A stretch of 64,000 nucleotides of DNA from Spirometra erinaceieuropaei (Eukaryota > Platyhelminthes > Cestoda > Diphyllobothriidea > Diphyllobothriidae). How positions within the stretch are numbered: the stretch's first letter is position 1; each line of letters opens with the position of its first letter. A program made the position numbers and the translations under genes. The DNA lies in NCBI GenBank assembly GCA_902702965.1, contig CACRXP010000689.1, positions 56,250 to 120,249 on the forward strand. The letters are read 5' to 3'. The notes under the pieces were generated by a model. The model was given only the letters and a program-made list of their open reading frames with translations. It was not told where the DNA came from and ran no database searches. Shown here piece after piece: positions 33,801 through 43,741 of the stretch.

Positions 33801-36800
33801 TGCGATTCTTAGTGTAGGCTTCAGGAGCACCGTGGAACGAACATACTCCTGCAGCGCGACAATTGTTGGAGAATGCTAAGAGTCGGGAATCCGCTTCGAC
33901 AGAACCTCCGTAGACCGCACAAAGGCTTCCAACGTGGCAAGATGAGATCTAGAAAATTATGGCAGACGTTCCCCGAGGTTCGCATTTGCAGTCCGACAAA
34001 TCCACGACGGCGTAACGATGCGTATCACGTACAGTGGATCAACCTCAGAACCGTTGTTCGTGACAGATTGGGTGAAGTAGAGTTGTGTGCTTACCCCAAC
34101 CCTCTTAAGTCTTATGTTATTTTACATGTCGATGGACGCCTGTCGTGGGGAACTACCGGAAATCGACATCAACTATTGAGCCGACGGTAAACTACTTGCG
34201 CCTTCACGAAAATGTCAAAGACTCTTTACTGGTGATCGTACATTGAGCACCACACCTGAAGCTGTCATAAGGAAAAACCGGAACGTTTTTCTGATGCGCC
34301 AACTTCGGATTAAACACGAACTTAGAGGGCACATGAGTAGAGGCGAATGTTTGAGTTCCGGGTGTATGTGTAAGTAAGAAAGGATACTGATAGAGCACCG
34401 GAATTATTAATTTTCCCGAGCTTTCGAACTCGTGCAGTCCATCGTTCTGTACGAGTTCGAAGGCTGAGAAAAATAAACGATTGGTCCGGTGCTTGATCAA
34501 TGCCCGTCTTCCTTACAGAGGAACAGTTGTAATGCATGAACCGGCTACCGACAAAAGATATGTCGTGTTCACCACCATTGTCAACGACGATCATCTCATC
34601 CTGGCAAATAAATTCTCGCCATCTTGGAAATACCATCGCAAGTACCGCGAACGAGATTTCAGTCCGCAGCAAGGTCTTCGCCTTTATGATTGCTGTCTTC
34701 AGAACATTTCCGTACAACGCGGGCGCTTAACCATTCCTGCCTAGGCTGTCGTCGGAGGATAATAAAAGTGAAGCTGCAAGGACGGATTCCGGTCACTTGA
34801 GTTCTGGTGCTGAAGCATGTACGACTTCGGTGGGGCAGTTGCTTTGTAAGAATTTCTGATGAGCGCCTGCCGAGAAGACTTCAGCAGTATTATTTCCAAG
34901 AGACAAAAATGCCCTGAGGACACATTAAAAGCCCCACCCAGGTGTCTCGAACTCGTCCGGTTGATCATGTGCGGGGTCGGCAGGCATGTCGGACTGCAGT
35001 ACAGAATTTTGCAGCAATCCCCAAGGCCAACGAATGTAGGAGACGGGGGTGAGGTATCAGGTACCCCGGACTTTACTGTCGATTAAGAACTTGTCAACGG
35101 ACAAACCCTTATCAGATGTTCTAATTTCCAGCGCACGTTGAGGATCCTCATCGATATTACATGATATCCTCGCATATCGCATGGCATTACCAACAACATT
35201 GATATCATGCGAAGCATCATCGCAAACACCAATCTATGCCTGCGAGCGCACATTCAGGGCCAAAGTGCTCTGGTTAGAAATCACCGTGCCTCTCGGACCA
35301 ATGCTGTCGTTGCTTATCAAACCACTTTAATTTCCGAACCTTAAATCAGACCTGGACTTAACTAGTAGTCTACACCAAGCCGCCCACTTCTATCTTTTTT
35401 CTTTTGACACTTCTGCACCCCTTCTCAGTCGAAAACTTGTTTGTTTGCTCAACTGTAATTGTCGCTTTTTCTCTATTTCCTTAGGATCGACACTGGACGA
35501 CACGCGAATTTGCTGAGTTAACTAAATTCGTAGAATCCGGCTCGGGTCAAATGATGATTTTGGAGGTCGGGTGTGGTGTCGGCAATTTTATTTTCCCCCT
35601 TCTAGAAAATACCAACTCGGGATCGCAATCCGACTCAACGGTCCAACCCACTACAGGGCCTCTCAAAGGTGTTGTTGCTTAATAACCTTTGGTCTGCTTC
35701 TTTTCTTATCCGGTAGGATATGACTCATTAAGTCCGTCCCATACTGTGCTGACGAGGTCGTGTTAGACGGCATATCAAATTACATCCTAATTGGGTCTAA
35801 GTTTACCTTTTTTTACAAAAGTGCGTTTTTCCCTTGTTTCCTATAGCGTAGTTTTATTAACCATGCCACTGCTCTTTTGTCGTCCCCGATTACCAATTCT
35901 ACCCACCAATAATCGCATTCATTTAATGTATTGTAGTTTCTGCCTATGTCTTTTTATCCTTCACATAGGTTCAAAGTCAGTCATAATCTATGCCTGCGAC
36001 ATCTCTCCCAAGGCTGTGATCATGGTCAGGCAGCACCCCCTCTTTTCAGAGGACTACGCGTCGGCTTTCGTATGTGACATCTCCGTCGAGGGTGCACTCT
36101 TGGGGGCACTTGCTGACGCACCGAAACCCACCCTCCTCGACCGACCCTCCCTGTTCAATCCAGGCTTTGATTTGGCTACTCTCATCTTCGTTCTCTCAGC
36201 CATTAACCCGGATGCCATGCACATCTGTCTGCAGAATATTGCAGAGTGCGTTGCTCCACACCATTATGGTACCCGTCTAAGTAATCTGCATAGCAGAAGG
36301 CTAGATAGCTGGTCGGCGACCACGGCGAAATATGCACTGACTAATTGTATACTTGAATGCCTGATCGGCAGTTTGTTAGGAATTCATTGATGGTTCGCCA
36401 GAGTGCTCAGTAGCGATCCGGTAAGACCTGTCTGACCTCATTTTGTGTACTTCACTGCGCTTTTGACGGCACCAGTTAGCAGTACGGACTGTAAGGATCG
36501 CAAGCTTGGCTTCTCACTGTCCCTGGAGATAGTAGTAGAGCTTTGTGTCGATTGCCACAATTGAGTCTTGTGGGGAAAATAAGACCATAAGAGAACTGGT
36601 GTAATCGGTCACGGGACGCCTCCATGAGGAAAATCTCAAACTACTAACCAGTTAAGAACGGTCTGGCAGTCTGCTGGAAGATGATGTCATGTGGCAGTTA
36701 CATTCCACGCAGTTTTTACGTGAAGTTTCAAGCAGGCGCATTTTGGGAGAGGTTTTCCACGTGATCATAGCTGCCCTTGACCCCCGTAAAACCTTATTGA

Positions 36801-37161
36801 CGCTTTTTACGGCTTTACAAACCTTTTACTGCTTGAGCTATATTCATATACCTCGAACATTTTTCCTTTAAGCGTCCTGCGACCCGGTGGAAAATTACTA
36901 CTGCGTGACTACGGACTCCACGACCACTCGCAACTGCGATTCGGACGTGGGAGTCGTCTTCTGGAAGACAAGCCCTCCTACCACCGTCAGGATGGTACTT
37001 TCACCTACTTCTTCTCTGTTGAGGAGTTGACCTCTATGCTGTCTAACGCTGGGCTGACCGTGCTTAAGTGCTCTTATATACACAGAAAAACGGAGAACCG
37101 CGCCATTGGTCTCTGTATCAAGCGTATCTTCATTCAAGCCATTGCACAAAAACCCGAATAG
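24891..37161 (+). CDS. METTL6: METTL6-type tRNA(Ser) m3C methyltransferase
   Basis: Visible coding exons: 24891-25102, 35485-35668, 35969-36245 and 36873-37161 (TAG stop). GT-AG introns and phases 0, 1 and 2 join cleanly into at least 320 residues; human METTL6 has 284. METTL6 is an S-adenosylmethionine-dependent enzyme that forms 3-methylcytidine at position 32 of serine tRNAs. Diagnostic segments: NWDRFYNRNGARFFK then DRHWTTREF (the TTREF form points to METTL6 rather than METTL2/8); the SAM-binding LEVGCGVGNFIFPLLE; YACDISPKAV; LIFVLSAINPDAMH; RPGGKLLLRDYG; and RQDGTFTYFF. Two low-complexity inserts (after the SAM motif and before LATLIFVLS) explain the extra length. The 5' exon is missing from this model. 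Intron 1 (25103-35484) is 10.4 kb and full of mobile elements; the other two are 300 and 627 bp. Confidence 0.93.
25103..26319 (+). other. METTL6 intron 1, left part
   Basis: Donor GTTGGT at 25103. The overlapping + (25865-26377) and - (25801-26268) frames of about 155-170 codons have no recognisable domain; the + frame runs into the Gypsy LTR. No gene is called. Confidence 0.6.
26315..26319 (+). repeat. Target-site duplication of the Gypsy element, left
   Basis: GACAT immediately before the 5' LTR, repeated exactly at 31252-31256 immediately after the 3' LTR. A 5-bp duplication is usual for Ty3/Gypsy integrases. Confidence 0.9.
26320..26923 (+). repeat. 5' LTR of Gypsy element (604 bp)
   Basis: Begins TGTTGTGG and ends CCTAACA. 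It matches the 3' LTR over both outer parts. An extra segment of about 255 bases (about 26387-26641) is framed by AAGCCGGCGGCG on each side; the 3' LTR has a single AAGCCGGCGGCG there. AATAAA at 26861-26866 is the likely LTR polyadenylation signal, with an AAGATAAATAG TATA-like box near 26806. The next bases include a TGG at 26926 that could start the tRNA primer-binding site. Confidence 0.92.
26947..27888 (+). pseudogene. Gag-like region of Gypsy element
   Basis: Three frames in succession: 26947 onward, 26999-27430 and 27346-27888. The product would bind and package the element's RNA. The middle part has the helical composition of Gag (LLKLAQREHEWYVN). The last part holds two closely spaced cysteine motifs near residues 120-150 of its frame; the first is degraded (FWLCGGW...C), the second is a proper zinc knuckle (CYKCSRVGHKASHC). 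At least two frameshifts break it, one in the first 50 bases and one near 27350. Confidence 0.85.
27889..28090 (+). pseudogene. Aspartic protease remnant
   Basis: After a TAA the same frame continues with LQVDTASDLAIISM, the catalytic DTASD variant of Mag-like retroelement proteases, and stops again near 28064. The flap and C-terminal half of a normal retropepsin are not intact. Confidence 0.75.
28199..29727 (+). pseudogene. Reverse transcriptase and RNase H of Gypsy element
   Basis: The first frame (28199-28921) has the RT fingers and palm: KGIIYPANYSAWAATVVAVK, YPLPTLEQIFATLNGG, FARIDLSEAYL and catalytic VYLDDILFVG. A frameshift near 28890 moves to the second frame (28888-29727), with the RT thumb (LGFIVNENG, LQSFMGLVSYYGPF) and RNase H (EASDYGLGGLL, EKEALAIIFAVQRFHLFIYG, YTDHQPL). 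The tether ends QYVPTQKFGAPDALSRL. These enzymes copy the element's RNA to DNA. The frameshift prevents a single product. Confidence 0.92.
29740..30890 (+). pseudogene. Integrase region of Gypsy element
   Basis: An HHCC-type zinc region (ELHAGHQGMTRM ... VRSCGPCGRE) is followed by the catalytic core with HMDFAGPF, IVTDNGTQFTS and SNGQAERFVDTFKRAM, giving the expected D, D, E order. A TGA at 30283-30285 interrupts the core; the frame reopens at once and runs through a C-terminal domain to about 31143, into the 3' LTR. The enzyme would insert element DNA into the genome. The zinc region also starts in a different frame from the preceding 29625-29939 frame. Confidence 0.9.
30891..31251 (+). repeat. 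3' LTR of Gypsy element (361 bp)
   Basis: Begins TGTTATGG and ends CATAACA, then GACAT at 31252-31256. It lacks the roughly 255-bp segment of the 5' LTR and has its own short local duplication (CACGTGTGGTGGCTTTACAC, about 31010-31033). AATAAA at 31189-31194. Confidence 0.93.
31495..31570 (+). repeat. Telomere-like TTAGGG-rich tract
   Basis: About 70 bases of GGTTAGGG, GGGTTAAGGGG, GGGTTGGGGTTAGG and similar units, a degenerate form of the TTAGGG repeat used at animal telomeres. It lies inside METTL6 intron 1 about 240 bases after the Gypsy element. Confidence 0.6.
31680..32745 (+). mobile_element. RTE-like LINE fragment (linker and RT start)
   Basis: The frame at 32365-32700 and its upstream continuation in a shifted frame carry the pattern VIKAVQQLSKGKALSFDLIP then GIYICTGPQILGSLTLLFQM. 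This is the start of the RT domain of flatworm RTE-type LINEs (form AVQQLS.GKAPG.DAIP...E.Y). The region before it (NESLFSSDRTTLLS, about 32188-32231) matches the linker. The protein breaks off soon after. Probably the same family as the C-terminal fragment at 18440-19030. Confidence 0.8.
32880..33540 (+). repeat. Two tandem units, period about 409 bp
   Basis: Blocks such as CACCAG...CACACAA.ACT.GGC..ACTGCG (from 33006) and GCACCGTGATAG (33103) recur at 33414 and 33512. Units are diverged. They lie in METTL6 intron 1; no conserved frame. Confidence 0.65.
33541..35484 (+). other. METTL6 intron 1, right part
   Basis: Short frames without domains on both strands. The 34426-34490 repeat is listed separately. 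A polypyrimidine tract and CTTAG acceptor end the intron at 35484. Confidence 0.6.
34426..34490 (+). repeat. Hairpin repeat related to 8343-8400
   Basis: TTCGAACTCGTGCAG (about 34424-34438) pairs almost perfectly with CTGTACGAGTTCGAA (about 34448-34462). AATAAACGATTGGTCCGGTG follows, nearly the same as at 8383-8402. It may be the tail of a second Penelope-like family. Confidence 0.45.
35669..35968 (+). other. METTL6 intron 2
   Basis: 300 bp, donor GTGTTG at 35669, acceptor CATAG at 35968. Phase 1 on both sides (G|GT joins to a glycine codon). Confidence 0.88.
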
Positions 37162-38386
37162 ATGTGTCTACTATACTTTTGCTTGACAGATTCTCCGATG
37201 TTTGGGACTAGGCAAGTTGTGAACTCTGAAAGCATGCTTCAGTAGTTTCCTAACCAGTACGTTGGCCGTCACCACTACCACCGCCACTTAGTCTTTGCGC
37301 GGCCCTGTCGACATCGGTCAAACTCGCCTAGACTCAATAAGGATCACCAGTTTTCCAGGTGTATGTTTCATACCAGGCATTGTATACCACATCTTGCCAC
37401 GATAAGGCCTTGTCACCAAAGTCAGTTCAAACCCATCAGCCTTGTGAAGGATGCTGTGCGCTATGAGAGCGCAAGCTGGGGACTAAACAATTAGTGCACA
37501 TGGTTTGCTCCTGCGCGGCCATATCTTTGTCATTCATTGCAGCCAGCCGCCTTAAGCCAAAAGCATGTGCTGCCTGCCTGGACATATTTGTCGTCTATCT
37601 CGAACGAAGAAGCAAATTGGAATGGCGTATTGGTTCCGGGGTTGTTTGCGCGGCGTACCTCCATGCAATGAAGCACCCTTTGGAGGGTTACCCGCTAAAT
37701 GGGTACTCTTGTGTGGTTAAGTGTTCGTGGGCCCGCATGCAGAGGATGGGTGGACGCACCATCCACGATGTCGGGTTACGTCACTGTTTTAAGACTGCGA
37801 AGAAACTGAGTGAATTTGCTGCTGCCGCGTTGTCTGGGTCTCAACAAAAGGGGTTGATGGATAACACAACCTTGACCAGCAAACGGGCGACCTTCGGAAG
37901 CCCACCCCCGTACATTCCTGCTCCTTGTTATATCTGGGTGCTAAAAATGCCTACGCCCCTCGACATGCGTAGCTTTTTTTCAAATGAGCCCAATAGGTTG
38001 TTTGAAGACCGAGTAGGCCCGTAAAGGCCCCCGGAGCGATCGAGTGTCGGCTACAGCGACGGTAACCATGCCCACTGATATGTAGTCTTGGTGCGGAGTT
38101 CGCTCGTAGTTCTGCGCAAAATGGATCCTCCTGATTTGTCTTACGAGTCTAGTCCCAGTTTTAAAGAATCATGAGTGCCGTACCTCCCTGCATTCGAGAT
38201 ATGACGAGGGAAACAGTCTCTTTGTTTCTTGCATTTACCTTGCTGTGCGAGCATGAAGACCGCGGTCCGAAGTCTTGTACTCCTGTTATATTCACTAGTT
38301 GTGACATAGCCTTACTTATCTACAGATAATTGACCGAAATCAGGTCAATCAAGAATATAAGGAATGACAGACACGTAAACATTGCT
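37162..38386. other. Interval between METTL6 and RAD51AP1-like gene
   Basis: A 176-codon + frame (37494-38024) is the only notable frame. It is cysteine- and alanine-rich at the start and has no recognisable domain, start context or splice support; it may be chance or repeat-derived. The two host genes converge here, so the interval holds both 3' ends. Confidence 0.35.
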
Positions 38387-38881
38387 TCACTGTGCCAGGC
38401 GAATGTTTGTATGCAAGGGTTTTAATGCTCCTCTACGGGAGAGCCCCAGACGTAGTCCGCTGGTGGGTGTGATGCAGAGGGCGACTGATCTTGCATTTAC
38501 AGGGGTGCTAGGCACAGATGAGTAGCGAGCGACTGGGAGAGTCTTTGCCGATATAGAGGAGGTACTAGTTTGAATATTTGACGGGGGTTGGGGCGTGGAC
38601 AGGACGTGAGGTCCTGGGTGGTTCGAGACAACGACCGGGACTCCAGAGGTCAATATCGATCCCGGTTTACAGCCCACTGATTCTGGCTTTTTGGCTTTAC
38701 TACTTTTCCGGCTTCCCCTAACTGTGTGCTCCTGGTCAGACTTTGCTGTCCGGCCTGAAGAGACGGCCAATTTCTTGTACGGAGGGGAATCTTGGGGAAA
38801 GAAATCGTCATCATCCGTAATCGACAAAAGCGCCGAATAGTCCACTTCCTTGCGCCGTCGGGACTTCCTGCCCCCGTCCAT
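38387..38881 (-). CDS. RAD51AP1: RAD51AP1-like RAD51-associated protein
   Basis: A single open frame of 164 residues, ATG at 38881, TGA stop at 38387. RAD51AP1 binds RAD51 and branched DNA and stimulates strand exchange in homologous recombination in the nucleus. Two ends of the protein identify it. The N-terminus has RRRKEVDYSALL...DDDDFF, matching the conserved KK-VNYSQF...SDDDF start of vertebrate RAD51AP1. The C-terminus has SGLRLGLSRRGALKPLH, the RAD51-interacting motif (form LRLGLSR...KPLH). The middle is basic, Ser/Pro-rich and disordered, and is much shorter than in human (about 350 residues). No introns are needed. The gene converges on METTL6. A RAD51AP2-like or other protein carrying only the RAD51-binding motif is the alternative. 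Confidence 0.78.
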   Translation of the reverse strand: MDGGRKSRRRKEVDYSALLSITDDDDFFPQDSPPYKKLAVSSGRTAKSDQEHTVRGSRKSSKAKKPESVGCKPGSILTSGVPVVVSNHPGPHVLSTPQPPSNIQTSTSSISAKTLPVARYSSVPSTPVNARSVALCITPTSGLRLGLSRRGALKPLHTNIRLAQ

Positions 38882-40055
38882 AAGAATAAAATTGGAAACC
38901 GCCGCCTCGAAACGAACACTGTATTTTGTGACTGGTTAGTGCTTTGAAAGAACCTGTGTAGACGTTCTCATGGACTGTTCAGGTGCCGCAAGTATATGGG
39001 TGCCCCTTTGTCAGAGAGGCGTATAGGGTAGCACACCGCGTAGGTGACTCCAATTTGGACCTGTTCCTCCAAATGTCAGCGGTAAACGGTCTTAGTCGAG
39101 ATTAAGGGGCCGCGATTCTTGTTCGGCTGTTTTCGACGTTCAGGGTAGATATCGTGAAATAAACTGTAAAGGGCAGAAAACAAGCGCAGCTCAGTAAAGA
39201 CCTTGGAAAGGGGCTTGACGTAAGGGAACGCCGAGAAACGGCGGAACCGAAGACTGGAGGATACTCACTAACAGTAAAATGGACAAGGAATAGCACGAAT
39301 GTTGTAGTAGAAAACTGCAATAAAATTTAGGTAAGGGAGACGTACCAACGAAGCAGCATCATCAAAAAGAAGAAGAAAAAACAGATAGTCACTCGCCCAA
39401 ATAGGTGGAACTGGCTTTTTTACATTTTTTCTATTCTAATTTTGTCTCAGGCTTTTGATTATATTTCGAAAAACCATACGTCGTGCCGACACGCTCACCT
39501 TGCAAGACATGCAAACTTAGTAGGTGAAGGAGAGCTTCGGAACCCGACATGACGCGTTAACCATCAGGAGAAGTCCTGCTGACTTTTTGACATTAAATAT
39601 TTAAATTTTTTAGTTATATACAGGGTATTTCAATCCAAATTTGAGAGTTCATTAAGCAAATAATGCTGTTAATGATGGAAGTAGAACTTGTGTCCCATGC
39701 GAGTCTGGGAGATTGTACGGCGTTCGTCGCCGATTGAGTCTGAACCCGCGAACATAAGCAGCATCGCATGTGGAAATGTCTCTACACCACCACCACCACG
39801 TGGCAGTGAGGCTGAGATATTGGGTAGCAAACGTCAGGCGCTGCCTAAAAGACTGTATCTACAGAGCGCATCGGCCCCATCAACAACATTACTCGTAAGG
39901 GAAAGATGGGTAATATCGGCTCATGCGCGCAGCTTTTGTCGTCCACTTCTAACGGTGTTACAGAAGACTTGGTTAGCTAAAGAGCTGTAGAGTGTTTAGT
40001 TGAGATTCTCGGTTGAGAGTCTCTTCAAGTCTAGAGTCGGGGCCCCACCGAGGAA
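38882..40055. other. Upstream of RAD51AP1-like gene; no other gene
   Basis: Contains the presumed 5' flank of the - strand gene and AT-rich sequence near 39600. The 100-codon frame at 39688-39990 has a run of CAC repeats (about 39788-39800) and no domain. Confidence 0.4.
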
Positions 40056-40403
40056 GACAGAATGCAGATGGACATTAATCGGTTGGAAGAGTGGTCAAAC
40101 CGTTGACTCCTGCGTTTCAACGTTGGTAAGTGTAGCATAATTCGCCTAGGCAACACAGCCAGAACCACCAGCACAACAAACTACTTTCTGGGCGGTGCAG
40201 TCTAATGAGACTTCGAAGCCCAAAAAGACTTCGATGTGCCGATCACAAACTCCTTAAAACCGTCCGCTCCCTGTTCGAGAGTGGCAAAAAGCGCAATGTC
40301 TGTACTGAACGCTATCAAGCGTGAGTTTATGGATTTTGACGTAGACGATTTCCCAAAGACTTTTGGAACATCCGCATGGTCGCACTTGGAGTACGGCATA
40401 CAA
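40056..40403 (+). mobile_element. LINE fragment, RT C-terminal part (left half)
   Basis: Frames contain INRLEEWSNR, LLRFNVGKCSIIRLGN and a segment ending SHLEYGIQ. This matches the RT thumb and connection region of the LINE at 61060-61360 almost base for base (NSLKPSAP / ACTCCTTAAAAC blocks). The sequence breaks at 40403 and resumes at 43391. Confidence 0.85.
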
Positions 40404-43390
40404 CCCTGCCAACACAAGGCCACGCCTTGTGGGTGTGGCCAAGCGTGGGTGGACGTGGCCATAGCCATGGTCACGCCATATTTGGAGAAATTTAGAGGGG
40501 CATTTCAGCCGCCTAAACGATATTTTTTGCATTTAGCTGTTCCGCATTCACATAAATATACGTTTATTCACCCACCAAGTGATGTGGGGCGAAGATAGTT
40601 TGCCTGGACGAACCGATTAGTACGTTTAGGTTTAAGCCCTTTGGGTGACATTCGCCTGCTGCTCAACCGGACGAGATTACTGCAGTCTCATTATTACCCG
40701 GACGCTCGTGACAAAGCGGTACGTAGTCCCACGTCGACTCCATGTCTGTCGCGCCTTTATGGTCATAGTAACGCCATTCATAATATATTCTGTGCTCTGC
40801 AACTTTGAAATAGGTACATTAACTCAATAGCAACTGTAATCTCACTGAGAGTGTTTAAAATGCTGTTAGACTTCTTGTATGCTGCTTTTATCCATCAACG
40901 AAAGCAATCATGAATCCAAGTATTACGGTTTTCATTGGAGCACAATTTACAAGCGGATTGTGCGTCAAAAGACGGTGTATTACGCGCGGATGTGGGATCC
41001 CTCCTTTCCCTCTACGTCGTCGGGGGAATTAAACATGCCCGAACTAGTCTTGGAAGTTTACACAGGTAGGCAACTTACTGTATTGCATACGAAAAAGTTT
41101 AGAACCCATACACATAAGTGAGAACGTGGTCGCAGGCAAGTGCTTTCTGGCGGATTTACAGGAATTCTGTTAAGAGGTCCAAATGTCATTATCCACAACA
41201 AAGAATTTGCTTCAGATGCGTCCGGCCCTGCCACCCAGAGGCGTCCAAGGACCTAAGGATGCTATTGCAGACGCCTCGGACCTGCATTAGCAAGCCCCTG
41301 AACAAGGGCAGCTATGTCCATTTAGGTCCTGAGCGCGGTTTGCTGGGTCATCTGCTCAGTCTGTCAGCAGCGGCCGTTCCTGAGATGCACATTCAACTTC
41401 ATTTTGGTGGAATAAAATCGAGGAATATGAAGATTTCGTTCGTCGGTGAATTAATGAGACGGGGTTGGCAGACAAGTCACTGTGTTTGTATTTATTTAAC
41501 GACTTTCGGATTAAACAGCTGACCGTAGTGGGGGGCGGGATGAGAAAGCCTTCACCAGAAATCTCATGGATGTCCTAATCGGTCCGCTGCATCGTTACGC
41601 CTTCTACCGGAGGGACGGATCCAAGGAAGAGCGGTCGTTCCTTGCCTTTCCGTTGTTAAGCATCCTCAACGGTAGGTCTACTTTTTGCTTACTGGCACGT
41701 ACAGATTCCATTGACCGAAACCCCTACTTTAGTAACTGCAACAGCGAGGTAGTTCGACAAACGGCGATTAATTGGTTCGGTGGGTCGAAGGACTGTTATG
41801 GAGGGTGATCGAATCGCAGGCGCAACATTCATGAGGTGCGACATTTTGCGTTGCATTATTGCCTAAATGCGTTTAGTTTCAAGGAGTTCCCACCGATATC
41901 GTTGCATGTCTACAACTTTCTCCTCCAAAGGACGCGCAAGTTGAGTGTGAAGGACTGCTGGTTACACATTTCATGCTATTTTCCTCTTCGCAATAATTAT
42001 CGTAATAGTACGTATACATAATATTATTATAATCATTGCAAAGCGTATTATTAATTCATCGGATGAGGTTTATTTGAGATCTGACTTTCCAAGAAGTAGT
42101 AAATCTACCGACCCATCTTCAAATATTGAGAAGTGAGACGCACAGCTTACTCTACCTGGCCGACGTTGAGCGGCTTCGGGACTGCGTCGGACCCGTATTT
42201 CACCGTGGCCAGTGTCGTGCCCGTCCTGGCTGACCGCAGAAATAATTAGCGGCACTAATCACTTCGCGCCGTCACTGTCTCCTGTTAAGATAGTTCTTGA
42301 AACCAAATAGGGCTTAGAAAATTAATCTAGCGGAGGGCATCCGAGCTTCTTTGCGCCTGCCTTAAGATTGTGGGCCGAGGCAATGATTACATGTTAGGGC
42401 GGGTACAAAGACGCCTGGATGGCCACCGTCAGCTCAATAAGCAACTATCCTGATTAGCCTGCCTCCAAATTGGTTTTTTGAATTTTCTTCCCAGGAGATA
42501 GTGATGGCGTGAGACCCTTGGGCCACCAATTATCTCTGCAGTCAACGAGGGAGTAGGGCGCCACTTGTCAGGTTGAAATACGAATCCGTTATAGTCCCAC
42601 AATCGGTCAATGAGACTCATATACATAGAACTGTGCGTATAACTTTCCAGTGTCTGCGGACAGGCATGCGAATTCGCAACTTGATTAGCCAGACCCGCAA
42701 CTGGCCGCCGCTGAACGAAGCCTTCTTTTGACAGGCCGCCTAGGATCTACGTTCACCCTGCCTTTAACTTTCTTAATTATTTCAATGACAGTTACATTAC
42801 CTATGTTTTACCACAGATCGCTTTTTGTAGGAACCGCCAATATCAGATGTGAATGGTCCAGAGGCCTTTTAATGTCCCTCAAAGGACTATATACTTTCCT
42901 GCATTTTCCGCACTGGTGCCTCGAATTTACGAGTACTCAGTAAATCGTCGTTTCTAACCATTGCCTGCCAACTATCCTATGTCGCGTGATAGCGAGTCCT
43001 ATGTTGGTTGTCCGGTGGTACATTTACGCGGGGTGTTTATCGCTAATTTGCTTAAGGCGAGGCTGGGAAAACTCAATGACACACGTTATGGTACTGCGAT
43101 AGGCCATAGTTAAGAGTAAGTGCACTCGCAGGTACAAAACCGAGGCCATAAAGGAATGGGGGAACGAACGGAGAATGGGCCGAGCCGCAGCGCATTTTTT
43201 CGAATAGTTTGGCGAAACCTGTCTGCTGTGCCGAATGCCACGCATTAGCAATGCCAGAGAGCCACGCCTGGTCTCCTCATAGCCTCCTGTCGCCACGGCG
43301 CCAAGGCGCGACCAGCCAAGGTTGGTGCTGGCAGGGGAGATATTATGGGACCCCAAGGATTTTTAATAGAAAAATTTATAGTTTATTTAA
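40404..43390. mobile_element. 3-kb insertion splitting a LINE
   Basis: The insertion begins CCCTGCCAACACAAGGCC (40404). An inverted counterpart (GGTTGGTGCTGGCAGGG) ends near 43337, giving a possible terminal inverted repeat. Beyond it the last 50 bases (43342-43390, TTATGGGACCCC ... TTTATTTAA) resemble the retroposed tail found at 4272-4512. Frames inside (for example 41118-41522, 41566-41808 and the stretch at 40601-40710 with FAWTNRLVRLGLSPLGDI) are short and unrecognised, and I see no transposase. It may be a non-autonomous DNA transposon with a second insertion at its edge. Confidence 0.55.
43342..43390 (+). repeat. Diverged retroposed tail, copy 4
   Basis: ATTATGGGACCCCAAGGATT then TTTAATAGAAAAATTTATAG: same order as GATGGGACCCCGACGGGTCT then TAATAAAAAATG at 4466-4505. 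Confidence 0.5.
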
Positions 43391-43680
43391 GCCTGGAGAC
43401 CATGGGCGGTTCAAGCTCAAAAATGTCTCGAAATAATTCAGAGGAGAGACACGAAAATGGTTATGGAGGGAAGCTCCTCTCTTCATGCAACCCGCCTGAC
43501 AAAGCTGCATATCTTCCCCTTGAGTTATAGGCAGCTTCACGGGGATCTTTTGCAAGCATTCCGCATTATGGAGGGGTTGGACTGCAACCTGACCTTTGAG
43601 GTCTTTTATCAATTCGCTATCACTATCAACCTTCCATGTCACCCGTTGAAAATGAGCATTCAGCGGGCAAGGCTCTAAAG
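43391..43680 (+). mobile_element. LINE fragment, RT C-terminal part (right half)
   Basis: Continues the fragment interrupted at 40403, as shown by comparison with 61375-61620: GCCTGGAGACCATGGG..., then LPLSYRQLHGDLLQAFRIME and ending near RARL. Frames are shifted, so this is a pseudogene. Confidence 0.85.
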
Positions 43681-43681
43681 T

Positions 43682-43741
43682 TATGCACACAGCTCCCACC
43701 CACGCCTGGCCACGCCCACAAGGCGGGGGCATGTGTTGGCA
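43682..43741 (-). repeat. Second terminus of the CCCTGCCAACAC element
   Basis: Read on the - strand from 43741: CCCTGCCAACACATG, then GCCTTGTGGGCGTGGCCAGG and CGTGGGTGG, closely matching the start of the insertion at 40404-40450. It is a short orphan end directly after the LINE fragment. Confidence 0.65.

Noticed and set aside
33517..33879. 120-codon frame as a gene
   Set aside because: Located in a METTL6 intron beside a tandem repeat, no domain, antisense frame equally open.
35791..36390. 199-codon continuous frame taken as a separate gene
   Set aside because: It is METTL6 exon 3 plus flanking intron read-through.
37494..38024. 176-codon + frame between METTL6 and RAD51AP1-like gene
   Set aside because: No recognisable motif, odd composition, no partner exons. 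Kept only as a note, not as a gene.
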